NCBI RefSeq assembly: GCF_015223105.1
Contig: NZ_JADFTZ010000005.1
Span: forward strand, 124,001-188,000
Direction: 5' to 3'
Source: Flavobacterium proteolyticum
GTDB lineage: Bacteria > Bacteroidota > Bacteroidia > Flavobacteriales > Flavobacteriaceae
Length of the DNA: 64,000 nt
Within the stretch, counting starts at the first letter, position 1, and each line of letters opens with the position of its first letter. The position numbers were made by a program, and so were the translations under genes. The notes under the pieces are model-generated. The model worked only from the letters and a program-made list of their open reading frames with translations. It did not search any database and was not told where the DNA came from. Positions 55,964 to 63,316 of this stretch are shown here, one piece after another.

Positions 55964-56152
55964 AACTTAAAAGCTTTTCGCAGGGCTATAATTGTTACTG
56001 AGTCCGCCCGCCAACTAAAGCTAATTAAAAGTACTGCTATTGATGTTAATAAACTAAAAGCCAAATGGTATTCTATTAAGACCGATATTAGTTGATAGTC
56101 TACAACTGACGATTGTTATTCCGTCCGCCAGCCTTGATGAAAACCTTTTGTT
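55964..56152. repeat. Cassette site S2 (diverged)
   Basis: The right arm (GCCTTGATGAAAACC before TTTTGTT) fits the consensus, and the left arm candidate CTTTTCGCAGGGC pairs with it in part. It is longer (189 bp) and more diverged than the others; the right tag GTTGCCAGCT matches the far end of the next cassette in nine of ten positions. Confidence 0.5.
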
Positions 56153-56167
56153 GCCAGCTGTTTTATT

Positions 56168-57103
56168 TTAGGGCATCAAATTTTGTTTTTTCAACCATTT
56201 TTCTATGTCCATAAAAAACTGTTTAGGTTGTTCTACCCAACTAAAATGTCCGGCATCTTTTATAACAATTATTTCTGAATTAGTAATTCTTTCATGAATT
56301 CTATCTGCTTGAGATACCTTATCGCAAACAAAATCGTCATCACCAACTACGATTAAAGTGGGTACTTTTATCTTGTAGAGTTGTGGGAATAGATATTCTG
56401 TGCCAAAAAAAGAGGCATCCGTATATTCACCAGCTTTGTCACTCATTTGTGGATCACCCAATTTTTCAAACTCTGAAATCTTACTAACATCGTGAAAATA
56501 AAAAGGAAAAATATAAGGCATCATTTCTGAGTTTTTATTTTTTGTGGTGTCCTTTCTGAAAAAAATATTTGAACCTGCTTCAAAATAAGGTTCTCCTTTT
56601 CGTTTCATGACCATTTTTGTGAACTCTTTTTCATAAATACTATCTCTTCCAGCGAGTGGGGCTAAAGCAATTATTCCATTCAGGTTTTCATTATGATGTA
56701 TAGCATAATTAAGCACTTGAAACCCACCCATAGAATGTCCCATCACCCAAACTTTTGGTTGTTTTAGGTAAACCCTTAAACTGTCCATATCGTTCATGAA
56801 GTCTAGGCTAGAATATTTTGTTGGGTCGTTTGGACCAGTCGACTGTCCACTAATACGTGTATCGTAATAAACAACCTTAAAAAAATTTTCAAATGGCTTA
56901 AGGGAGTTTTTTAGATAATTAATTGATGGTCCCCAACCCGGTGTCGGTACAAGGCAAACTGGACCTTTGCCACTAACATAGTAGTGAATTTTTATTCCGT
57001 TTACATCTGCAAAATGGTCTCCTGTAGATAAAGTATTTTGCCCCAATGCAAATGATGTGATGAAAATTGCAATTAGTGTCTGAATGAAATAGTTTTTTTT
57101 CAT
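56168..57103 (-). CDS. Secreted alpha/beta hydrolase
   Basis: A 311-residue hydrolase with a signal peptide (FIQTLIAIFITSFALGQ) from the ATG at 57103. The oxyanion region reads PTPGWGPSINYLKN, the nucleophile elbow VMGHSMGGFQVL, the acid VVGDDDFVCD and the catalytic His DAGHFSWVEQP. It resembles proline iminopeptidase/haloperoxidase-type hydrolases. It is the sole gene of the S2-S3 cassette. The substrate is unknown. Confidence 0.85.
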   Translation of the reverse strand: MKKNYFIQTLIAIFITSFALGQNTLSTGDHFADVNGIKIHYYVSGKGPVCLVPTPGWGPSINYLKNSLKPFENFFKVVYYDTRISGQSTGPNDPTKYSSLDFMNDMDSLRVYLKQPKVWVMGHSMGGFQVLNYAIHHNENLNGIIALAPLAGRDSIYEKEFTKMVMKRKGEPYFEAGSNIFFRKDTTKNKNSEMMPYIFPFYFHDVSKISEFEKLGDPQMSDKAGEYTDASFFGTEYLFPQLYKIKVPTLIVVGDDDFVCDKVSQADRIHERITNSEIIVIKDAGHFSWVEQPKQFFMDIEKWLKKQNLMP

Positions 57104-57152
57104 ATCGTCATTGTTAAGTTTTATGTTCATTGGATTCTACAAAATAGCAGGC

Positions 57153-57282
57153 AACGTTTCTTAGACTTGACGAAGTTACGTTACACCAACACCAAGCCAT
57201 TACAAATATAACAAAACATTCCATTCAGCAGCGGATTTTCCGTAGGAAAATCCGGAAGTAGCCATTGAATCAAACCGCTGTT
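57153..57282. repeat. Cassette site S3
   Basis: 130 bp from AACGTT to the right GTT. The right 95 bp match S7, S10 and S11 closely, including a 10-bp inner palindrome (CGGATTTTCC, GTA, GGAAAATCCG at 57232-57254). The left arm (CTTGACGAAGTTAC) is of a different type. CAAATATA at 57203-57210 is a reverse TAnnTTTG box facing the S2-S3 gene. Confidence 0.88.
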
Positions 57283-57293
57283 GTGAGGCGTTT

Positions 57294-57836
57294 TTATTTG
57301 ATTGCTATTCTGTATGATTGTAATTTTTTCTGATTTGCGCATTCAAAATAATATCCGTAAAGAAATAGTTTTCTTTTTTCTTTTGTAATTTTATCTAAAA
57401 CAAAATTATTAGGTAAAAAATCCTCATGCAAAATTTTATTACCTTTGATTGTATTTGCAATAATTGCATAATGTGGTTGAACACAAGTACCGTTTTCGAA
57501 AGGTTCACAATTATAATATTTTACAATAGTTGCTGAATCATTAATCGGTTTAATTTCAATAAAATCAATAGCTTTTTTTCCAAAATATTTTTTTTCTTCA
57601 GGATTATATGAACCGAAATCTAATTCCGACTCGATTAGAAAACCCTTTTGTTTGAAATGTTGATTTAATATTGTTTTTGCTTTTGCTGAATTTAATCCAT
57701 CTGATTTTGGATTAGCTTTAAAATCGAAAATTGTTAAGGCTGAATCTTTATAGATAGTTTTCTCTAACATCACAATTTGTTCTTCCTTTTTACAAGAAAG
57801 GAAAATTAAAAAAGAAAGTATTATGAGTTTTTTCAT
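57294..57836 (-). CDS. Putative lipoprotein, cassette gene
   Basis: A 180-residue product from MKKLIILSFLIFLSCKKEE, a clear lipobox. The body has no recognised domain; GYYFECANQKKLQSYRIAIK near the C-terminus and a Cys in NCEPFENGTCVQPHY could form a disulphide. It is the sole gene between sites S3 and S4, starts 27 bases from S4 and ends 12 bases before S3. Confidence 0.7.
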   Translation of the reverse strand: MKKLIILSFLIFLSCKKEEQIVMLEKTIYKDSALTIFDFKANPKSDGLNSAKAKTILNQHFKQKGFLIESELDFGSYNPEEKKYFGKKAIDFIEIKPINDSATIVKYYNCEPFENGTCVQPHYAIIANTIKGNKILHEDFLPNNFVLDKITKEKRKLFLYGYYFECANQKKLQSYRIAIK

Positions 57837-57862
57837 TTTACACATTTTTTAGAATGCAGCAC

Positions 57863-57987
57863 AACGTTTTGCCCCTTGCTCTCAGTGGCGGAAATCGAAG
57901 CACAAATGTTCAGTTTTGCACGAAAGTTCAATTAAAGTGCTGCCGTTGAATTTAGTACTAAACTCGCCATTTATGGAAACTGCTGTT
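57863..57987. repeat. Cassette site S4
   Basis: 125 bp. Its left arm CTTGCTCTCAGTGGCG is identical to S10 and S11, but its right half is different, so the site looks mosaic. Right tag GTTAGCAGTT matches the far end of its cassette in nine of ten positions. Confidence 0.75.
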
Positions 57988-57999
57988 AGCAGTTCTGGT

Positions 58000-58452
58000 T
58001 TATACATTAAAAAAATATTCCACTGAATCCGAATTTTTATCAAACTTAAATGCTCCAAGAAAAGTAAATAGATTATTTTCTGTAATTCCTGTCGTCAAAG
58101 GATCATATTCAAAATTATAGATTAAGTATGCATATGAAGATTCTTTTATTAATAATTTTTCAGCCTTTTCTTTTGCAGCATCGATAAAAGATTTTGAGAA
58201 GGATAAAAACTTTAATAGATTATTTGTAGAGATTTTACTAAAATTCGTATTGTCATAAAAACTTTCAACCAAATCTGTATTGTAGCTTCCGAAACCAAAA
58301 TCATTAGAAAATTGATTCCACGCTTCATCATCTTCACCTTCATAGTTTTCAACCCAATAATCTTCTGGTATTTTTTTATATTCGGTTTTTGCTAACCAAA
58401 TAGACACAACATTATTGTCAGTCTCAAAATAAGGACCGTCATATTTTCCCAT
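58000..58452 (-). CDS. Probable Imm22 family immunity protein
   Basis: A 150-residue acidic soluble protein. NNVVSIWLAKTEYKK, DYWVENYEGEDDEAWNQFSNDFGFGSYN and LVESFYDNTNF follow the pattern of the immunity 22 family, which protects cells from polymorphic or contact-dependent toxins. No toxin gene is in the window, so it may be an orphan immunity gene that protects against neighbours. Single gene between S4 and S5, ending 12 bases before S4. Family call is from recall of motif order. Confidence 0.6.
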   Translation of the reverse strand: MGKYDGPYFETDNNVVSIWLAKTEYKKIPEDYWVENYEGEDDEAWNQFSNDFGFGSYNTDLVESFYDNTNFSKISTNNLLKFLSFSKSFIDAAKEKAEKLLIKESSYAYLIYNFEYDPLTTGITENNLFTFLGAFKFDKNSDSVEYFFNV

Positions 58453-58510
58453 ATTTATCTCAAAAGTTAATGTTTGATTATTTGTTATTTTTGTTTTTAA
58501 CCTGACTGCT

Positions 58511-58664
58511 AACGGTCCCGTGGTTGTGATCAGTTGCTACTGCAATCACTGACCAAAACAAACTACTGAATTTCTTTGAAACATAAAATTGTAAATTACC
58601 AGATTATTGTCCATGAAAAACAAAATAGCAAGCGCAAGCCCAGCAATTGGTTTAAACCGCTGTT
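58511..58664. repeat. Cassette site S5
   Basis: 154 bp, the longest well-formed site. The left core is AACGGTCC rather than AACGTT; arm ends pair around CAGTTGC and GCAATTGG. Right tag GTTATAAGCC matches the far end of its cassette in all ten positions. Confidence 0.75.
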
Positions 58665-58674
58665 ATAAGCCGTT

Positions 58675-59226
58675 TTAATTAATCACATTTCCTTCAAAAT
58701 CAAATTTGTATTCATCATTGTCACAGTCTTTTGCTATAATGATACCGTTTTTTATTTCAAAATCATTTTTTCCATTAGGCGTTACAAAAATATCTTTGCC
58801 ACTCTGTTGCCACTCAATTACGCCTTCTAATGACAATCTAGATATTTGTAATTCTCCATGTACAATAAAAAAGTTATCAATTTTGAATAGTTCGAAGCAA
58901 GTAATCATATCGGCTTTTGTTTTCCAATTCAGATTTAATTCTGGCAAGGAAAGACAGTAAACAGAATCTCCACAGCACATAAACAATTTATTATTATCGA
59001 CAATTACAGATGTATTACTTGCTGCTGTTGCTCCACCTTCTGAGCCAATTACTGCGCTAAATTCTTCTCCATTTTTGGCGACTTTGATTGTGTATATAGA
59101 TGGAAATATATAATCTGATTCGTCAAAATACTTCTTGTCGTAATTATTTAAATTATCAGTTGAGTCCAACGAATAGGCTGAATCGCTGAAAATTGAAATT
59201 ACTAAATTATCGTGTTTTATCGTCAT
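58675..59226 (-). CDS. Unknown cytoplasmic protein, cassette gene
   Basis: A 183-residue soluble protein. Alternating strand pattern with NNKLFMCCGDSVYCLSLPELNLNWKTKAD and LSLEGVIEWQQSGKDIFV suggests a few beta-propeller-like blades, as in PQQ/WD proteins, but too few for a full propeller. No signal peptide. Sole gene between S5 and S6, starting 22 bases from S6 and ending 11 from S5. Confidence 0.65.
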   Translation of the reverse strand: MTIKHDNLVISIFSDSAYSLDSTDNLNNYDKKYFDESDYIFPSIYTIKVAKNGEEFSAVIGSEGGATAASNTSVIVDNNKLFMCCGDSVYCLSLPELNLNWKTKADMITCFELFKIDNFFIVHGELQISRLSLEGVIEWQQSGKDIFVTPNGKNDFEIKNGIIIAKDCDNDEYKFDFEGNVIN

Positions 59227-59247
59227 CGTTTTTCAAAAATGGCTTAT

Positions 59248-59377
59248 AACGTTCTGAGGCTTAAAAATGTGGCTAAAACCCAACACCAAGCCTTCACAAA
59301 TATACACAAAACTTTAAATTTAGCAACTGCGCCATTTCAAAAATTCCCGAAACCAGCCATATTTTTAAACCGCTGTT
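59248..59377. repeat. Cassette site S6
   Basis: 130 bp. The left arm GAGGCTTAAAAATGTGGC (59256-59273) pairs with the right arm GCCATATTTTTAAACCGC (59356-59373) at 15 of 18 positions. Reverse TAnnTTTG box CAAATATA at 59297-59304. Right tag GTTAGCTACA matches the far end of its cassette in ten of ten. Confidence 0.88.
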
Positions 59378-59388
59378 AGCTACAGTTT

Positions 59389-59907
59389 TTATTCTGTCAT
59401 TGTATATCCAGCTCTTGTTTTCAATTTATTTGGTTTAAACATAAAAGATATGCCATTTATGTTCACATCTGTCAATTCATCAAGAGTTTTATAGTCAGTA
59501 AAAATTTCACAAGCGACTGCTGTAAAATCAAATCGATTATCTACGGGATTAAAAAACAATTGAATTCCTCCATCATAGGTGTTTTCTACTAATTCAACAT
59601 TTGGAAACAATTCAGTCAGATAATTCAATTTCAAATTCAGTTTTTCTCCGCTAAATGCTAAAAAAGTAACAGGTTTATCTGTTTCAGTATTCTCCAAATC
59701 AGGATTTATCGCAACGTAATTCAAATTCGTGTTTTTTGGAATTAAGAATTTCGAGCCTCTTTCATTTCTTTTGTATTTCTTGTTTTCAGAGCCTAATAAT
59801 TCCGAAATAGTCTTTGTCGATTTCGAATTACGATTAGATAAGAATTCAGTTATTAAAATTAACCATTCTTTTGACGTTGTATTATTAATGTTTTTCGTTT
59901 CAGTCAC
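59389..59907 (-). CDS. Unknown protein with GTG start, cassette gene
   Basis: A 172-residue soluble protein. GTG at 59907 begins TETKNINNTTSKEWLILITEFLS; the open frame continues to 60090 but that part translates site S7 and is rejected. Segments KTISELLGSENKKYKRNERGSKFLIP and NVELVENTYDGGIQLFFNPVDNRFDFTAVA are visible, with no recognised domain. Sole gene between S6 and S7; its start is 22 bases from the S7 core. Confidence 0.6.
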   Translation of the reverse strand: MTETKNINNTTSKEWLILITEFLSNRNSKSTKTISELLGSENKKYKRNERGSKFLIPKNTNLNYVAINPDLENTETDKPVTFLAFSGEKLNLKLNYLTELFPNVELVENTYDGGIQLFFNPVDNRFDFTAVACEIFTDYKTLDELTDVNINGISFMFKPNKLKTRAGYTMTE

Positions 59908-59928
59908 GGTTTTTCTCAAATTGTAGCT

Positions 59929-60057
59929 AACGTTCTGCGGCTTAAAAATGTGGCGTAAATGCAACACCAAGCCATTACAAATATAACAAAACATTCCATT
60001 CAGCAGAGGATTTTCCGTAGGAAAATCCGGAAGTAGCCATTGAAGCAAACCGCTGTT
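59929..60057. repeat. Cassette site S7 (mosaic)
   Basis: 129 bp. Left arm is of the S6/S9 type (GCGGCTTAAAAATGTGGC) but the right half is of the S10/S11 type (GCCATTGAAGCAAACCGC), so the arms pair poorly except at GCGG/CCGC and TGGC/GCCA. Reverse TAnnTTTG box CAAATATA at 59978-59985. Right tag GTTAGCAACA matches the far end of its cassette ten of ten. Confidence 0.88.
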
Positions 60058-60070
60058 AGCAACAGTTATT

Positions 60071-60841
60071 CTATTCTTCAGTTCGTTCATTCTTTAAAAT
60101 TTCTGCTACAAATGTTCCGCTTTGTTCTTTGAATACTTCTACTAAAAGGTTTGCTCCGCCTTCTTGATAAATTCGCTTTATCTTAAGTAAATATTTGTCG
60201 CCTTGTTTGTCAATGCTTAAAATTTCGTCATTTGCTCCATCATCATCCTTAAGTTCAAAGTATGGATAATTGTCTTCGTAATTTTTGTTCTTGACCATTT
60301 TTACAAGTCCTTCGTAGTTAACTGACTTGTCTGTGAAAACTACTGGAGTGTTAATTGAACAGCCTGTTAAACCGTCATCGTCCGAAACTCCAATGCCAAA
60401 ATAAGTTGTCGCAATAAATGAAACTTCTTTATTGTCAATTTTTACTATTTTGTTTTGAGTGTGTTTAATTGGTGCATAAATTTTTCTTCCGTCAACATAA
60501 CCTTCAAATTCTTTTGTCTTTATTTTGACATATTTGAATTCTTGGCAATAGTCGTCTGTCTGTTTGATTTTATGGTATTTGTCACTTACTTCTGTTATAT
60601 CTACAAATTGTTCGTTTAAATATGAAATGTCCTTGATTTCTTTAAAGTTTCCGTCCAATAATTTTAAGTTGTCGCCAAGTAAAATTCCTTTTCCGTTGAC
60701 TTTGTAAAAAGTGATTTTAGTTTGGCTTGTGTCAGTCGAAAGGTTTTCTACTTTTTCAGTTGTTGCTTGATTCGTTTTGTTTTCTTGTTGACCGCAAGAA
60801 ATTAGTAAAATCAAACTCAATATTGTTGTCAGTATTTTCAT
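60071..60841 (-). CDS. Putative lipoprotein, cassette gene
   Basis: A 256-residue product with a lipobox (LTTILSLILLISCGQQE), a Thr/Ser-rich linker to about residue 45, then a compact region with KVNGKGILLGDNLKLLDGNFKEIKDI, possibly SH3-like with YVDGRKIYAPI, and a C-terminal beta segment KQGDKYLLKIKRIYQEGGANLLVEVF. SH3-like is a guess. Sole gene between S7 and S8, starting 32 bases from S8. Confidence 0.7.
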   Translation of the reverse strand: MKILTTILSLILLISCGQQENKTNQATTEKVENLSTDTSQTKITFYKVNGKGILLGDNLKLLDGNFKEIKDISYLNEQFVDITEVSDKYHKIKQTDDYCQEFKYVKIKTKEFEGYVDGRKIYAPIKHTQNKIVKIDNKEVSFIATTYFGIGVSDDDGLTGCSINTPVVFTDKSVNYEGLVKMVKNKNYEDNYPYFELKDDDGANDEILSIDKQGDKYLLKIKRIYQEGGANLLVEVFKEQSGTFVAEILKNERTEE

Positions 60842-60872
60842 TGTCTGTGTGTCGTCTGTGATAATTGTTGCT

Positions 60873-60998
60873 AACGTTCCGCGGCTTGGCGCAGTAGCGG
60901 CTTCGTGGAACGATTATTTCTTGCTAATATAAGATTTTCCAGCGGAAAATCGAACGTGATTTTAATTGTAAAAGTAGCTATTGTGCCAAACCGCTGTT
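60873..60998. repeat. Cassette site S8
   Basis: 126 bp. Left arm GCGGCTTGGCGCAGTAGC (60881-60898) pairs with GCTATTGTGCCAAACCGC (60977-60994) at 15 of 18 positions. Inner palindrome GATTTTCC-AGC-GGAAAATC. Reverse box is CTAATATA, one change from the TAnnTTTG complement. Confidence 0.88.
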
Positions 60999-61012
60999 AT
61001 GTGACGTTTTTT

Positions 61013-61594
61013 TTAACCAGTCCAACCAACAATTATATCAGATTTCCATTTATTATTTTCTTTTCTGTAAATTATAGTTTTGCCTCCAAAAAAACTTGAA
61101 ATATCAATAAGAACTGTTTTTTTATCTTTTGAAAATATCGGCAAGCTTAATTTATCATAAAAATTTTTCCCATATTTTTTCGTATAGTTTTTTAAAAAAT
61201 GACTTTTTCGATCAATATTATCCTTTCTGTCGTTGTTGAATGAATCAATTATTTTTTGTGAAATAATACGTTTTGATTTTATTGAATCTTGAAGTAATAG
61301 AAAATTTTCACGTTCTCCAATTTGTTTTTGTATAAAGTCTAAGTCATCTTTTTGGAAATATTTATCAAGTTTAAAACTAGGATTGTCATAAACAAACGAT
61401 GGAGTTGCTAATTGATCTATTAAATAATAATCTTGTGTTCCCTCTAACTTTTGAGTTTTTTCTAAATCTTTCAATACCATTTTTACAAACACATAAATTT
61501 CATCATCTGTAACTTTTAAAGAATCGGTTTTTCTTTGATTTGTACAACCAATTAAAAACACTGTTAAAAAAAGATATTGGATAAATGATTTCAT
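61013..61594 (-). CDS. Putative lipoprotein, cassette gene
   Basis: A 193-residue product from MKSFIQYLFLTVFLIGCTNQRK, with a lipobox. The GTG at 61615 is an alternative start but would place the signal after seven extra residues. DDEIYVFVKMVLKDLEKTQKLEG and LPIFSKDKKTVLIDISSFFGGKTIIYRKENNKWK are visible; the last resembles small beta-sheet lipoproteins common in Flavobacteriaceae. Sole gene between S8 and S9. Confidence 0.7.
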   Translation of the reverse strand: MKSFIQYLFLTVFLIGCTNQRKTDSLKVTDDEIYVFVKMVLKDLEKTQKLEGTQDYYLIDQLATPSFVYDNPSFKLDKYFQKDDLDFIQKQIGERENFLLLQDSIKSKRIISQKIIDSFNNDRKDNIDRKSHFLKNYTKKYGKNFYDKLSLPIFSKDKKTVLIDISSFFGGKTIIYRKENNKWKSDIIVGWTG

Positions 61595-61617
61595 AGTTCT
61601 GAAGTAAAATGACACAT

Positions 61618-61747
61618 AACGTTCTGCGGCTTAAAAATGTGGCGAAAAGGCAACACCAGGCCTTCACAAATATAACCAAAACTTTAAATTAAACAATTGC
61701 GCCATTTCAAAAATTCCCGAAACTAGCCATATTTTTAAACCGCTGTT
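61618..61747. repeat. Cassette site S9
   Basis: 130 bp. Left arm GCGGCTTAAAAATGTGGC (61626-61643) pairs with GCCATATTTTTAAACCGC (61726-61743) at 16 of 18 positions. Reverse TAnnTTTG box CAAATATA at 61667-61674. Right tag GTTGTAGGCT matches the far end of its cassette nine of ten. Confidence 0.88.
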
Positions 61748-62018
61748 GTAGGCTGCATAATATTTTCAGAACTTAAAAAAACTCAAAGCAACGTTTATTG
61801 GCAAAGTTCGGATTGTCACGCAAAGTAAATTTTCACGCAAAGTTTGGTTTCAGGTTTTCATTTCACAACGGATTTTCCCGAAAAAGTATTTTCAGCACAA
61901 AGTTTGTCGACAAAGTTTGGTTTGGTTTTCGTTTTTCACGCAAGATTTTCGGTAAAAGTTTATTCAGAAAAAATAGGAGAGAAGCTTTCAGTGTAAGTTC
62001 GGAAAATATGTTGCCTAC
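61748..62018. other. Cassette without a credible gene
   Basis: A 271-bp unit between S9 and S10 with normal end tags but no ATG frame of convincing composition. It has five CAAAGT units, three of them as CACGCAAAGT or TCACGCAAAGT, and ACAAAGTTTG twice in direct repeat 3 bases apart. A plus-strand frame with TTG start runs through it into the site, but its Phe/Arg/Lys-rich text reflects the repeats. It could encode an RNA, carry a promoter, or be a decayed gene. Confidence 0.6.
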
Positions 62019-62148
62019 AACGTTCTGCGGCTTGCTCTCAGTGGCGTTGAGCCAACACCAAGCCACCACAAATATAACAAAACATTCCATTCAGCAGCGG
62101 ATTTTCCGTAGGAAAATCCGGAAGTAGCCATTGAAGCAAACCGCTGTT
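62019..62148. repeat. Cassette site S10
   Basis: 130 bp. Left arm GCGGCTTGCTCTCAGTGGC (62027-62045) pairs with GCCATTGAAGCAAACCGC (62127-62144) with a one-base bulge. Inner 10-bp palindrome with GTA loop. Reverse TAnnTTTG box CAAATATA at 62069-62076. Right tag GTTAACAACA matches the far end of its cassette ten of ten. Confidence 0.9.
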
Positions 62149-62160
62149 AACAACAGGTTT

Positions 62161-62562
62161 TTAATTTTCGGTTGGTATTAACAATTTAAAAATTCTCATT
62201 TCTCCTTCATTTTTATAAGAAACTATAACAGATAATTTACCATCAATTAAATTTTCGGGTTTTGGTGACATTTCTATAAATGTTTCATTTTCGGAAGTTT
62301 GACTTTCGGGAAGAATTCTTATAGTTTGTCCTGCTAAATTCACTTTAGTCTTGTCAACATTATAAAATGTAAATTTAGTTCGGTTCGATTTGCTTAAACT
62401 TAATACTTGCTTTTCGTTAAGTATTTCAAACGTTATTTTCTCATTTCCTTTTTTGAACACAAAATTTTTACTCAATGTTTTTATATTACTCCCACAACTT
62501 ATACTTAAAGTAATAAGTAATGTTGTCAATATTATTTTTGAAAAGTGTGTTTTTTTTGTCAT
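62161..62562 (-). CDS. Putative lipoprotein, cassette gene
   Basis: A 133-residue product starting MTKKTHFSKIILTTLLITLSISCGSN, with a lipobox. The frame stays open to 62652, but those 30 residues translate site S11 and are rejected. The mature part is a small beta-rich domain (FVFKKGNEKITFEILNEKQVLSL, then NLAGQTIRILPESQ). No family recognised. Sole gene between S10 and S11; ATG 19 bases from the S11 core. Confidence 0.7.
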   Translation of the reverse strand: MTKKTHFSKIILTTLLITLSISCGSNIKTLSKNFVFKKGNEKITFEILNEKQVLSLSKSNRTKFTFYNVDKTKVNLAGQTIRILPESQTSENETFIEMSPKPENLIDGKLSVIVSYKNEGEMRIFKLLIPTEN

Positions 62563-62580
62563 TTTTTTAAACTTGTTGTT

Positions 62581-62710
62581 AACGTTCTGCGGCTTGCTCT
62601 CAGTGGCGTTGAACCAGCACAAAGCCATTACAAATATAACAAAACATTCCATCCAGCAGCGGATTTTCCGTAGGAAAATCCGGAAGTAGCCATTGAAGCA
62701 AACCGCTGTT
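62581..62710. repeat. Cassette site S11
   Basis: 130 bp, over 95 percent like S10 by eye. Reverse TAnnTTTG box CAAATATA at 62631-62638. Right tag GTTAGCGGTA matches the far end of its cassette ten of ten. The TTA inside the right core is the complement of the stop codon of the next gene. Confidence 0.9.
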
Positions 62711-63245
62711 AGCGGTAGTGTTTGTCAATTAATTTAGTATCTAATATTAAAGTAGTGTTCCAAAAACCATTTTTTAATTTTAAATGAGCAAAGTTAGATT
62801 TCTTTATTTCATCGAAGTTATATTTATGAATGTTTATTTCTTTTTCAGTTCCCTTGATATTTACTGTTATCGAATTAGAAGACCTTCCAAGACCTTCTTT
62901 TTTTTCTAAAATCATTGTAGAAATCACATATTCTCTATTATTTGATAAATATTCATTTGTAATAAAAAAAAGAGAGGTGAAAATTGAACCATAAGTGAGA
63001 AATTTTTGAAAAAAAATTAAAATAAAGTCATAATTTTTTTTCTCATATTCTAAATCTATTTTATACATAATTATAGCAAAAAATAATCCTGAAATTGTAT
63101 AAACCTTTAGTAAAACATCTAATCCAATTATGACAAAATTATTATATTGTCTAATTGAATATAAAAGGCATAAAGCACCCAATACCCCAATTATTAATTT
63201 TAAATTTCCTATAACATCTTCTCTCTTTTTTGGAATTTTATACAT
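62709..63245 (-). CDS. Membrane protein, cassette gene
   Basis: A 178-residue protein with three hydrophobic helices (about 14-32 LKLIIGVLGALCLLYSI, 38-60 VIIGLDVLLKVYTISGLFFAIIM, and 74-95 FILIFFQKFLTYGSIFTSLFF), then a soluble C-terminal domain of about 80 residues (GLGRSSNSITVNIKGTEKEINIHKY). No family recognised. Its TAA stop codon is formed by the S11 core itself. Starts 72 bases from S12, the longest leader in the array. Confidence 0.7.
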   Translation of the reverse strand: MYKIPKKREDVIGNLKLIIGVLGALCLLYSIRQYNNFVIIGLDVLLKVYTISGLFFAIIMYKIDLEYEKKNYDFILIFFQKFLTYGSIFTSLFFITNEYLSNNREYVISTMILEKKEGLGRSSNSITVNIKGTEKEINIHKYNFDEIKKSNFAHLKLKNGFWNTTLILDTKLIDKHYR

Positions 63246-63316
63246 ATTTTTTTTTACTGATTTTTTGGAATTACAATAAATTATGATTTCAAGGAAGTTC
63301 TTTATACATTACCGCT

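Noticed and set aside
59908..60090. N-terminal extension of the S6-S7 gene to an ATG at 60090
   Set aside because: The extra 61 codons translate site S7; sites of the same type elsewhere give similar chance frames.
61798..62127. 109-codon plus-strand frame with a TTG start
   Set aside because: It lies on repeats and then inside site S10, is on the opposite strand to all array genes, and has biased Phe/Arg/Lys text.
62563..62652. N-terminal extension of the S10-S11 lipoprotein
   Set aside because: It translates site S11 and would place the lipoprotein signal inside the protein.
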